Notes under the pieces: generated by a model
Seen by the model: only the letters and a program-made list of their open reading frames with translations
Database searches by the model: none
Told to the model about the DNA's origin: nothing
Assembly (NCBI GenBank): GCA_024734495.1
Contig: JALMQS010000070.1
Coordinates: 10,822,572-10,886,571, forward strand
Reading direction: 5' to 3'
From: Forficula auricularia
Taxonomy: Eukaryota; Arthropoda; Insecta; Dermaptera; Forficulidae
Length of the DNA stretch: 64,000 nt
In this document: piece by piece, positions 54,893 to 64,000 of the stretch
Layout: every line of letters begins with the position of its first letter
Numbering within the stretch: the first letter of the stretch is position 1
Position numbers and translations under genes: made by a program

Positions 54893-57800
54893 GTAAGTTG
54901 AAGAAAAAATCAAATAAATATTTTCCCAGCCACATGCAACAACTCAATACTAAGAGTCTCTACTCTACACTCTTTTTATATATTTTATTACAATTAGATT
55001 TAATTATAAGCAGCCCTCTAGTAGCCAAGGGTCCAGACCCCCTACCCTGCCACTGAACCCTGTCTCCTCCTCCATCTCCAACCACTCTCCATCCCACCAA
55101 ACTCAAGACTCCTTCCTCCATGTCCAACCACACTCCACCCCACGAACCCACTACCCGACCCCGGAATACCTTCCTCCGCCTCCGGTCAGCCGTCACCCCA
55201 CTAAACCTTTAAGCAAATAAAATAAACTGAAAATATTTATATAAAATTAAAGGATACTTACGTATTATCGGCTACAACTAGAATTCTAAACTACAAATTT
55301 GAACTGAAATTGAGTTTATGGACTGTGATGTCTCAAAGTGAGCGCCAGTGGGCGTTGGCAATTTTCACTTTTAGAACTTTTCATAGGTTCGGATCTATTC
55401 ATCATCTCGGTTCATTTAGATAAAAAAAAGGGTTCCCGAACAAACTTTGGAAGGCTAACGCCAACCTAATCGCCTAAAAGCCAACCCGTAATGAAGTTAT
55501 ACGAGCCGAACCGAGCCGAACTGAATATATCTTAACCGAACCGGCAACGACTTTTACATATTCGAATTTTTTTGGGTATTTACTAATTATTTTTTAATTA
55601 ATATTCATTTTCTAAATGAATCCGTCGTCAGTAGCGGCGCTTAAAAACCGCCAATTCTGTAGCTGCGGTGGCGATAATACGTAAGTACCTATTTAAGTCT
55701 ATTAAGCCAAAAGTACGTACCTATTAAATTGAAAGGAAACCAAAAACATTCACAAAAATTAGTTCGCTGAAGGATAACTGTTGCACATTTATTAAGGAAA
55801 ATAAGATTGTTTACATAAATAGAAAAAATGTAAGAATTTAACTAAATAAAAAGTCGTTTTGATTACCAAAAAAGGAGGCTTGAGGCGACCGAAAAGTGGT
55901 ACCTTAGGGACGTAGCATAAAGTATTTTTTTTTCATTGATATTGATGTGAGAAGGAGATACACCAGAAGGTCCATCCCCTAAAGGCCTGTATGGGCTGGC
56001 CCCTCCATCCTGAAAAGAACAGAGTAGAAGGAAAAGAAACCGGGATCACGAGCCAATCTCAGAAATTTAGATACAATCCAATATCCAATTTACTAAGGTT
56101 TTAGGGCCTTCGAGCAGTGGTAAATTCTCCGCGCGATAAATTAGGTTAAATTTATCTCCCACTTAATAGTAAGTTATATAACCTAAAAGTTTCCTCAAAA
56201 AACGGGCTATCTAATGCAAAAAGGATTTTTCAAATCGGATTAGTATTTCCTGAGATTAGCATTTTCAAACATACAACCTCTCCAGCTTTATTTTAGTAAT
56301 ATTACTAGCTGCAAGGCCCGCCTCTTGCTAACCTCGAGGCTCGCCCCCTGGACCCCCACCCCGAAGCCCACTCAGCACCCCCACCCACCCCGCCACCCCA
56401 ATGTACAGACAAAACCTTAATTTTATATACTAATAGATAATTTCATTTAAATTGGTAACCATATCATTCTACTCAAACTCACTAAAATTCAGGGATAAAA
56501 TTTCAATGCTAGGCGTAACTCTAGGGTCTTACCTTTCATGGAATGACCATATCTCCCACCACTGCTAAAGCTGCAGCGCTCAAGCTTGATCTCCTATTTA
56601 GGTCTAGACGCTGTTATACTCCCAGTCAACTTCTTATACTGTATAAGGCTCAAATTCGTCCCTGTCTCGAATATGGCTCTCATCTGTGGAGGGGTGCCTC
56701 CAAGCATTCTCTTGCTACACTGGATGCAATTCAGAAGCGAGCAATTAAACTAATAGGAGACCCGGCTCTAACCAACTCACTCGACTCCCTGGCTCACCGA
56801 AAAACCGTTTCTGCCCTTTCCCTGTACTACAGATACTATCACGGAGTCTGTTCAGTCGAGCTGAAATCAATTATCCCCCCTAATGCCCTCTTTACGAGAA
56901 ACACGCGGTTTTCAAACGCTTAGCACCCCTTCGCTGTCAAATTGGATAAAAGTCGAACAATCGCTTTCGCCAACTCTTTTATCCCTATGACCTCCAGAGA
57001 CTGGAACTCTCTCCCTGCCACCATCTTTACCACGACTTATAACGCTTCAGCTACTTTAAGACCCAGCATCCTCAGATACCTTCGATACCCCGCCCATAAA
57101 ATTCTTTCTTCGTTTTTCACGATGGAGGGGCCAACCCAGGCCTTTAGGGGTTGCACCTTTTTGGTGTAACTCTTTCTCTCATCATTTTCATAAAAAAAAA
57201 CCATGAAGACTGTTTTTGTTGGGGGACGGACATAGGTACAGGTGCATACAGAGGCAGGCGCAAATGCGCTTTTAGTAGTATAGGATGATTAATAATGTAC
57301 CTACTATAATATTTAATTTAAAAAAAGACACAAGAGTATAACAACTTATTTTGTTTTTATAGATGGTGAAGATTCAAAAGTTTATTTTGGCCTGCTGGAT
57401 TCTTCATTTCTCTTTGCTTATGCTATTGCAATGTTTTTTAGGTAAGCAAAACAAATAAAAGCACATTCAATAAGTTAATGTAAAAATAAATCCCAATATA
57501 ATTATTTGTGATTGTATCTTATAAGAAATGAAAAAAATCACAAAACCTTCCAGAACTTTGTTGAGTTTTATTTGAACGAGTTTGTGATCGTTTTATTTAT
57601 TTCTTATAAAAAAATAAAGCTAAATGTACATGTTTTTAAGTATTTGTGGTCGAAACGTTTTTTTAAGTTGACCAGCTCATCTCAAAATTCCTGCACAGGC
57701 CACTACCTATTTAAAAAAGAACGTTTCCATCACAGAATTAATAACGAAGGATGTAATTAAATAATTTATTATTTGATAATATTCATAAAAAAAGTAAAAT

Positions 57801-60800
57801 TGAAGCCACAAGGTTTCAATTCTTATATAGAATATTTGATATATATTTATTAACAAACTAACAAACATATATAACAAGTTGAGTGACCCTTATATACCAT
57901 ATATATAAACTATATATTAGGGTGGTCCTTATTTTGGGTATTTTCGAATTTTTACTGCTGGCAGAGGCTCATATGGTTCGAAATAAATAAAAAAATATCT
58001 TCCAAGTTTCAAGTCTCCATCTCAATTTTAACCTGTGCCTCAGAGCGATGCAAGTTTCCCATCTAAATAACATGGGGTTTTTGGCATTGAACGATCAATT
58101 TTTTATTCCGGCCAAAGTAATATTTCAAAAAATTTGAATCTCTGTAAACTTTACCCTTATAATAGTAGCTATCCTTCAGAGTTTTTTCAGATTTTTAGTT
58201 ATTATAATTTTGGAGTTACAGCTAGATAAAATACTGCCATATCTTAGTGTTAGTAAGTTATAGACTCCAAAATTATAATAGCTACAAATCTGTAAAAATT
58301 CTGAAGGGTAGCTACTATTATAAGGATAAAATCTACAGAGTTTCAAATTTTTAAACCATTGCTTTGGCCCGAATAAAAAATTGATCGTTCAATGCCAAAA
58401 ACTCCCATGTTATTTAGATGGGAATCTTACATCGCTGCTGAGGCACAGGTTAAAATTAAGATAGTGAATTAAAACTTGGGGGATATTTTTTTTATTTATT
58501 TCGAACCATATGAGCCCCTGCCAGCGTAAAAATTCGAAAATAATCAAAATAAGGGCCACCCTAATATATATATGTATTTGCTTATTTGCATCAAGCTGAG
58601 GACTACCTAATTGATTTCTTTGAAAAACAAAATCTTTTCAATTATACATTACGATGTTTCTAACGCAGATAAACTGAGTTTTGTTATACATGTTTGTTAG
58701 TTGAATTTATTATCATAAAAAAGGTTATTATATTTATATAATATATGTATGTTTTTTTTTTTTTAGTGGGCTAATTGCTGAGAGAGTGAATCTAAGATAT
58801 TTTTTGAGTTTAGGAATGATTTTTTCCGGAATGTTTTGCTATATTTTTGGACTTGCTAAAACTTTAAATATTCATTCCTTAACATTTTTTGTTTTTGCTC
58901 AGGTATATATATTACAATTAACAAACAATTAATATTTATTTTTAAAAAATCAACATTTTTTTTATTTTATTTTATTCTTTTTTTAAGATAGCAGGAGGTA
59001 TTGCTCAAACCACCGGATGGCCTGGTGTTGTAACTATAATGTCAAAATGGTTTGGAAAAAATAAACGAGGTATATTTTAAAGCAGAGGTGTTCAATCTCT
59101 TTTTGGAATTAAACAAACATTTTTTAAAAATAATAATTTTGCTAATACTCTATAAGCAGAATTCAGATGAATTTTTTAAATCATTTTTGGTTATATTTTC
59201 AGAAACAACAACTAAAAGTTTATTCAGAAAAATATTTGGCCATTAATTTGAGATATGTAAATCTTACTGAAAAAGAAAATATTCATTAAATCGACAAATA
59301 AATCAAAAAGTAAACTTTCAATCAGACTTAGTCCGTTTTAAAAATTGATGAACCGGAAAGGTTTTTCGTGTTAGATCATAGGAAATTTAGAAAAATGAAT
59401 TAAAATTTTTTACTTTAAAATCGAAGATTATTCGTTTAATTTTTTAGAAATTTTTCAAAAAAAAATTAAATGGAATCACAACTTTAAGTAAAGCATCCAC
59501 AAAGCCTTATATGGTACCTACATATAGTGAATAACGAAATTTTTTATAGATATTAGTTATTTTTCAAATATTTCTGTCAGTTAATCTGTTTGTGTTTAGT
59601 CAAATTTTGGATTAAAAAATCTTTAAGAATTTTTAAAATGTTAAATATATCACCTATTTTCGTGTTTTTATATTAAGGTAGTTCTTTCACATATCCAAAA
59701 ATTCAAGAAGTCTTTAAAACTTGGAATAGAAGTCATTAAAAGCATAATACACACATTGTTAAAATTTAAAAACGATTTACCTCACCAAACATGAAATAAT
59801 TGCAATTAAAAATGACATTTTTTACATAGGGTAGATAGAGAGGGTGGGGATATGATCATTTTTTATTTTTTTTCAATGAAGGACTTTCACCATCATGATG
59901 AAAAACTAATATTTGTTAGAATAATATATTCGGAATAACTTAAAAAAAAAAATTGAAATTATTTACCACGTAGTTTTGATAAAAAACAAAAAAACAAAAC
60001 AAATATATTTGGGCGATTATTTTAAGTGGAGGGGATATAAGCACAATGGCTTAGAAACGATCCGGCAAGTATGTGTGTATCCATATAGATTTCGTAGTGT
60101 GACTGCTACAGTCACGTTAAAAAAACATAACCTAAAATTTTAGTTCAGTTCATATATTTATAGAGTGGTTACGAGGCTAAAACTTTTGGCGTGGATTGTC
60201 GCGAAAGAACCTCCTTAAATAAAAAATTTTAAAATGATTTTGCGTTCGCAGGCCAAATGAGTTGAGCAGCTCTGTTTTTAAAAATAAATAATAAAATAAA
60301 AATATTTAATTTTCTAATACTAATACTAAGTATCTCTTAAGGTCTTTTAATGGGAATATGGAATTCTCATACTTCTCTTGGAAATATTGCTGGCTCTATG
60401 CTTCCTGGGATATTTCTTGAAACAGATTGGAGTTTGTCTTTTTTTGTTCCTGGTCTTATCATTGCATTAGGAGGTTTACTCATTTTTCTATTTCTCGTTG
60501 TTGAACCTTCTGATGTAGGATGTACTGTTACGAATCCTGTAAGTTTTAATCCTTTGTCTGTATAATATTGTATAATGAACCTACTTCTTTTTACTTTCAC
60601 TTAATTCTTCAATTTCTTTCATTCTAACCTACTAAAATATTTCTTTTTAAATGTAAATAATTGCTTTTTTGGCTAATCCTCATTTGCTCAAAAAGTTAAG
60701 AAATAGATGTTTCTTTTGTAATTATAGTATAGAGGTAGTTTGGAGTCATTCCCGAAATAGTGGTATTTGAAGAGGAGGGAAAGGTCCTGTGTTTTGGAAT

Positions 60801-63679
60801 CTTCTTGTAGATCTTTTCAAACAAAACTGAAAGAAAATAGTTTTTTTTATATATATAAAAAATCAAAGTACCAAAATCCTTATGACTTAGAAACATGGCC
60901 ACTTTCAAGATGCAGTGCACACAAGCGCCACTATTAAGGTAGTTGTTCCGCCAAATGGGTTTTCTTAGGATTTTTTGAAATTTAGACTGATTATTATTTA
61001 AATTCTTGTGCATCGATTGGTGGCAAATCGAAATTTATGAACAATATAGTTCCGGAGATATTAAATTTCAAAAATAGAGTTTTTCAGACTCATATACATT
61101 GCACTAAACGGGATATCGGAAAATTTACATACATATTTAATTATAATTAAGAAACTCTTCTTACCATTGGTATAAAAAACTAAACCAACATTAAACAACA
61201 TACTAAATACATATTTTAAGACAATTTCGATTCATAGTTACAACACAGTTTCTGAGATAATAATGAATAAATAATGAAAAATGTATAAAAAAAAAATTAC
61301 ACTAAAAACAATTTGGCAACACAGCATTTATTTAACCAGCGACAATGTATAAAGCTCGCATGAGCTAGATTTTTCAAAATTATAATTTTCATAAGATGTA
61401 ACGTAGGCGTTGATTACATTTGTTAAAAAAGAACAAAACGATTTTTATAGAAATTTTTTAACTTTTAAAATGTATTTTATCTGTCATTTTAATATACAAA
61501 TATTCAATCTCTTACAATGGTGCCAGATTTGTCAAACGAGCACGGGATTGGCTAGTAGTGGTACATAAACAGCAAAAAGTTTTGGGCTTATGAATTATGA
61601 ATCCTTGTCTGTTCTATATATTCTAGCATTAACTTTTTGCTAGTATTGTCGCGAAACAACTACCTTAAGGGGCGACTAATTGACATTATTGACATCAATA
61701 GTGAGTTGCGATGAATATAATTGCAGTATATGTGCGATCGTATATAAAAAAATACATTCACATGTTTTTCTGCATTGATTCTAAAAATAAAGTCTTATTT
61801 TCTCACACGTACAATCTATTATATTTAATATTTGAGCCTAAGACATAATAACATAGATATATTAGAGAAGTGAAAGAGTTGACATGGGGATAAAGTTGAC
61901 TAGAGGCGTGAGTAGCGTGAAACCAGTCTTAAGGCCAGTTGTATGTCGGTTGGTAAGTCTTTGTAAAAGTTGACAAAGGGTAAAACCTTAAAATTCACCT
62001 TGTGCCCGATCGGGATCGCCAATCAGATGAAAGTGAGTGTCATCTGATTGGCCATCCGGGTGGGCGCAAGGTGAATTCTAAGGTTTTACCCTTTGTCAAC
62101 TTTTGCAAAGGCTTTACCAACCGACATACAACTGGCCCTTTAGCTGTATGCTGGATAGCCGGTGATAAGGAAATATCCAAGTCCAGCGGCTCGTTCTTTA
62201 CGTGAATCAATGAAACGTCACCTTCTCTTTTTATCACATTTTTTTTATATATAAAGATATATAGGCCCATATGTTGTTTATAGAACTATCATTTTGATAT
62301 AAGCGAATAACCGTATCATGTGATATACCAAAAAACACATTTTCTATATTACGTAAATATATGAATTTGCTAAAAATAAATAACATCCTAACCAAGGTTA
62401 ATCATTTTTATCTAATAGTCCAAGAGCTCTCATGACCCATTTTTTTATGAAGTGTTTGATTCAAGTAGAAATTTTGCATAGAGGTATTAATAGTATAGAT
62501 GAGTAGGGAATCGACTGTTTGCCTGATCTACCTGGGTGCTGCTGCTACTGCGCATAGGAGAAAGGTGTAAATAAATGTTTGCCAAAAAGGTGTTTGATTC
62601 AAAAGCCAACAAATACTATTCGACAGTTAAGTTTATTTTAAATTAAAAATTAACTAAGCCAGACATTTTTAGGGGGGTTAACACTGACCCAGAATACCCT
62701 AAAGTTGCATTTTTTTTATTTGAAAAAAAGTGAATGATTCATGCTGACATTTTAATAGCATCTTAATTATATGTTTTTAATAATACTTGCAAAAAGCCAG
62801 ACACTTTTGCCGGGGTTTAACCATTGGCAGACGTCGAAATAAATCTTGTATGGATAGTCAAATCAAATTGTGCTCAAATGGGGAAAGTTTTGGGATAGTT
62901 CTGATTTTTTATATATATGTATATGTTTTTTGGGGCGCTGAATTCAAATCTAAGATTTCCCAGCCAAATTGTGTGACGCAACATTGTAGAAAATGCAAAA
63001 AGATGAAAATTTCCATTTTTTGGCGGTTTTTGGCTTATAACTTGAAAACTATCAACTTTTCGTAAATAACCTTTCTATTCAAAATAAAAGTTCATAAAAT
63101 TTCCTACAAATTTTATAATTTAGATTTTTTCTCCGACCAACTGTTCGGGCTCAAGCGCAAAATCCAAGTTTTCGACCTCGGCACCCCCCCCCGGATCACC
63201 CTGAAACCCCCCTAAAAATGTCTGGTTTGGTTAATTTTTAATTTAAAATCAACTTAACTGTCGAATAGTCTTTGTTGGCTTTTAAATCAAACACTTTTTT
63301 GGCAAACATTTATTTACAACTTTCTCCTATGCGCAGTAGCAGTAGTACCCAGGTAGATCAGACAGACAGCCGATTCCCTACTCATCTATGCTATTAATGC
63401 CTCCATGCAAAATTTCTACTTGAATCAAACACTTCATGAAAAATGGGTCATGGGCTCTCCGACTATAAATTTACCTTTGGCTGGATGCATTATGACTATG
63501 AGTATATGACAGACAAAAGCGAGATAAAAGCATTGGAAGAGATAAGCGAGTCGGCCAAATTTCTCAGAAAAGATTTCCGTAGTGAATCAGTGGAATTTTT
63601 TGAACAATTGAGGATTCCTATGTTAAAATTTAAACTTTCTTTATTTAATCTCTATATTAAAGACTGGGCTTTTTACTAA
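54720..63679 (+). CDS. SLC37A2: SLC37A1/A2-like sugar-phosphate/phosphate exchanger (partial gene, at least 5-6 exons)
   Basis: Split gene for a major-facilitator transporter of the organophosphate:Pi antiporter family. Family members exchange glucose-6-phosphate for phosphate, mostly in the endoplasmic reticulum membrane. Coding exons seen: 54720-54892, 57363-57441, 58767-58902, 58988-59069, 60342-60538 and probably 63503-63679. All have AG/GT borders and the first five join in phase. Diagnostic segments are AYACFHMTRK (helix 1), FGLLDSSFLFAYAIAMFF (helix 2), QTTGWPGVV, KWFGKNKRG and MGIWNSHTSLGNI. The family usually has about 500 residues and 12 helices; about half is visible. The first exon begins two bases into a codon, so the start codon lies upstream. 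Introns hold LINE and MITE insertions. I cannot separate SLC37A1 from SLC37A2, so the symbol is the closest family name. Confidence 0.88.
55020..55206. repeat. C-rich minisatellite, about three 55-bp units
   Basis: CCTCCATCTCCAACCACTCT, CCTCCATGTCCAACCACACT and CCTCCGCCTCCGGTCAGCCG head successive units ending CCCCACNAA. It sits in the first SLC37A intron. Both strands have accidental open frames here. Confidence 0.55.
55207..55927. other. Intronic AT-rich DNA
   Basis: GAGCCGAACCGAGCCGAACTG at 55503 is a short direct repeat. Nothing else recognised. Confidence 0.35.
55928..56040 (-). mobile_element. LINE 3' untranslated fragment
   Basis: T run, then CATTGATATTGATGTGAGAA and GGTCCATCCCCTAAAGGCC, matching the 3' end of LINE copies 2 and 4 in reverse. 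No coding part. Confidence 0.7.
56306..56362. repeat. Degenerate copy of the GC-rich hairpin pair
   Basis: AAGGCCCGCCTCTTGCTAAC, CTCGAGGCTCGCCCCCTGG and ACCCCCACC parallel 1573-1636, but the stems no longer pair well. Confidence 0.5.
56486..57169 (+). pseudogene. LINE reverse transcriptase C-terminal fragment (copy 4)
   Basis: KFRDKISMLGVTLGSYLSWN, a shift near 56550, TAKAAALKLDLLFRSRRCYT, LYKAQIRPCLEYGSHLWRGA, AHRKTVSALSLYYRYYHGVC, then TAG at 56921-56923 and further SFIPMTSRDWNSLPATIFTT. One frameshift and one stop, so older than copy 2. Confidence 0.85.
56486..57202 (+). mobile_element. Jockey/CR1-like LINE, copy 4, in SLC37A intron A-B
   Basis: 5' truncated. The 3' untranslated region ends in an A run at 57193-57201. 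It lies in the sense orientation of the host gene. About 1.3 kb of intron separates it from exon A. Confidence 0.85.
57363..57441 (+). CDS. SLC37A2: SLC37A-like exon B (helix 2)
   Basis: Preceded by a T-rich tract and AG, followed by GTAAGC. It encodes DGEDSKVYFGLLDSSFLFAY plus AIAMFF. The FGLLDS motif and helix 2 are typical of SLC37 proteins. The exon ends with AG, which joins the T of exon C to give Ser. The 2.47-kb intron before it carries LINE fragments. Confidence 0.9.
57915..58566. mobile_element. Foldback element in SLC37A intron B-C, about 290-bp arms
   Basis: The ends TATTAGGGTGGTCCTTATTT and GGGCCACCCTAATA are inverted. Arms (57915-58207, 58266-58566) share AATTTTTACTGCTGGCAG, GTTCGAAATAAATAAAAAAA, TTGAACGATCAATTTTTTAT and CCAAAATTATAATA. 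A lone left end is at 6858. Confidence 0.75.
58767..58902 (+). CDS. SLC37A2: SLC37A-like exon C (loop 2-3, helix 3)
   Basis: The acceptor follows a run of T ending TTTTAG; the donor is GTATAT. It encodes SGLIAERVNLRYFLSLGMIF, SGMFCYIFGLAKTL and NIHSLTFFVFAQ. GER/AER-[VL]-RY at the cytoplasmic end of helix 3 is a standard MFS signature position. It ends in a complete codon (CAG). Confidence 0.9.
58988..59069 (+). CDS. SLC37A2: SLC37A-like exon D (helix 4)
   Basis: Separated from exon C by an intron of only 85 bp. It encodes IAGGIAQTTGWPGVVTIMSK followed by WFGKNKRG. QTTGWP and WFGK..RG are strongly conserved in SLC37A1/A2. It ends after one base of a Gly codon; the donor is GTATAT. Confidence 0.92.
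59673..60218. mobile_element. TTAA-flanked MITE, copy 1 (SLC37A intron D-E)
   Basis: TTAAGGTAGTTCTTTCAC at the left and GTCGCGAAAGAACCTCCTTAA at the right are inverted, with TTAA at both borders. TTAA duplication is typical of piggyBac-type elements, but the GG-starting termini differ from classic piggyBac ends, so the mobiliser is unclear. Confidence 0.6.
60342..60538 (+). CDS. SLC37A2: SLC37A-like exon E (helices 5-6 and start of central loop)
   Basis: The exon follows a pyrimidine-rich TCTCTTAAG acceptor and ends in a complete codon before GTAAGT. It encodes GLLMGIWNSHTSLGNIAGSM, two hydrophobic helices, and EPSDVGCTVTNP. IWNSHTS.GNI is a hallmark of the family. The EP[SED]DVGC segment opens the variable central cytoplasmic loop. 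The frame runs 27 bases into the intron before a stop, which is read-through. Confidence 0.92.
60934..61668. mobile_element. TTAA-flanked MITE, copy 2 (SLC37A intron E-F)
   Basis: TTAAGGTAGTTGTTCCGCC and TTGTCGCGAAACAACTACC then TTAA. Same termini as copy 1. The interior is longer and diverged. Confidence 0.6.
61933..62137. mobile_element. Palindromic MITE, about 95-bp arms
   Basis: GGCCAGTTGTATGTCGGTTG, GTCAACTTTTGCAAAGG-type segments and TTCACCTTG pair across a centre near 62030 (AAAGTGAGTGT). Near-perfect arms suggest recent origin. In the last visible SLC37A intron. Confidence 0.7.
62425..63458. mobile_element. Foldback element, about 240-bp arms, directly before exon F
   Basis: The left arm (62425-62675) begins GAGCTCTCATGACCCAT; the right arm (63222-63458) ends ATGGGTCATGGGCTCTC. 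Shared motifs: CTATGCGCAGTAGCAG, AACTGTCGAATAG and AAATGTCTGG. The 545-bp interior repeats AGCCAGACA.TTTT and has a C run at 63185. Confidence 0.75.
63503..63679 (+). CDS. SLC37A2: Probable SLC37A-like exon F (end of central loop, start of helix 7), ending in a stop
   Basis: An acceptor AG at 63501-63502 gives phase 0, matching the end of exon E. The frame reads a charged loop (YMTDKSEIKALEEISESAK), then SVEFFEQLRIPMLKFKLSLF. This resembles the family segment ISFFGALRIPGV.EFSL.LF before helix 7. The frame then stops with TAA at 63677-63679, where family members continue into helix 7, and no donor GT is visible. It could be a truncated isoform, a decayed exon or a sequence error. A foldback element ends only 44 bp upstream. 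Confidence 0.5.
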   Translation, partial: YMTDKSEIKALEEISESAKFLRKDFRSESVEFFEQLRIPMLKFKLSLFNLYIKDWAFY

Positions 63680-64000
63680 CCTTATTTATTTTTTTTTAAT
63701 ATGGATTTTTTTTTAAATAACCCTTGCACTTTCAAATTTTTTTTTTTTAAATTTAAAATCTCATTTTAATTTTGTTTGGAGCATGGTGCTGGTTCAAGGT
63801 GAAACACATTTAATCAAATTAAAATTAGATTACTACGTAGGATTCACAAATAGAATATTTTATATTTAGTCAATCAATGTACTCCTGAGGATGGCTCTAG
63901 AGCCTGAAATTTATATTGAGTCTTGCACATACGCAATATTTGTATATTTGTGAAACCTGCCAAGTAATCTAATTTTAATTTTATTTCTCATATTTCATTT
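63680..64000. other. AT-rich end of window with a hammerhead-like motif (63888-63912)
   Basis: CTGAGGAT-GGCTC-TA-GAGCC-TGAAA at 63888 resembles the cores found in foldbacks. AATTAAAATTAGATTACTACG (63818) and its inverse near 63965 (AAGTAATCTAATTTTAATT) show that the motif again lies in an inverted repeat. Confidence 0.45.

Noticed and set aside
54601..55056. 151-codon single-exon gene
   Set aside because: Only 54720-54892 matches the transporter family, and that part has consensus splice sites on both sides. The rest is intron read-through.

Overview
This is a eukaryotic, AT-rich window, most likely from an insect or another arthropod. Host coding sequence is a small fraction, split into short exons with consensus splice sites. 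Almost everything else is mobile DNA: LINE fragments of at least three clades, tRNA-derived SINEs, hAT and mariner elements, many long-arm foldback elements, and a very abundant short element that looks like a Helentron-associated (HINE/DINE-1-like) rolling-circle family. There is no operon, rRNA or CRISPR array. The species cannot be named from the sequence.

Host genes. The clearest is a sugar-phosphate/phosphate exchanger of the SLC37A1/A2 type on the + strand. Five phase-compatible exons lie between 54720 and 60538, and a weaker sixth lies at 63503-63679. They cover about the first half of the 12-helix transporter. The N-terminal exon and the second half are outside the window or not recognisable. 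A second + strand gene is suggested by an exon at about 12536-12745 and a terminal exon at 18081-18140, which join in phase. Further unidentified exon candidates are 23106-23231 and 34373-34468.

Layout. 1-6200: HINE copies, a large foldback holding a HINE-type minisatellite, and a degenerate hAT element with a recognisable transposase C-terminus. 6988-8982: an R2-like LINE fragment inside a HINE inside a CCGACTTC foldback. 9.8-11.1 kb: an inverted SINE pair with a tRNA-like cloverleaf, and a LINE fragment. 11.4-23 kb: HINEs interleaved with jockey/CR1-like LINE 3' ends and foldbacks, around the candidate exons. 24.5-26.7 kb: a nest with a solo LTR and a SINE. 27-41 kb: HINEs, foldbacks, a MITE with a perfect 146-bp duplication, SINEs and a ~140-bp tandem repeat. 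41-45 kb: an RTE-like LINE split by a hAT with an 8-bp target duplication, then a foldback. 47.6-51.4 kb: a foldback, a LINE end, a dead mariner and a HINE. 52.3-54.5 kb: an RNase-H-type LINE fragment split by a hAT MITE, two more copies of that MITE, and foldbacks. 54.7-64 kb: the SLC37A-like gene with MITEs and LINE fragments in its introns.

The most interesting signals are the HINE-like family itself (about 16 copies with subterminal inverted repeats, a 3' hairpin and a variable internal minisatellite), the reciprocal nesting of HINEs and CCGACTTC foldbacks, hammerhead-ribozyme-like cores in foldback arms, and a four-copy hAT MITE family whose removal restores a LINE reading frame. All homology statements come from reading translations and motifs by eye; no database was searched.
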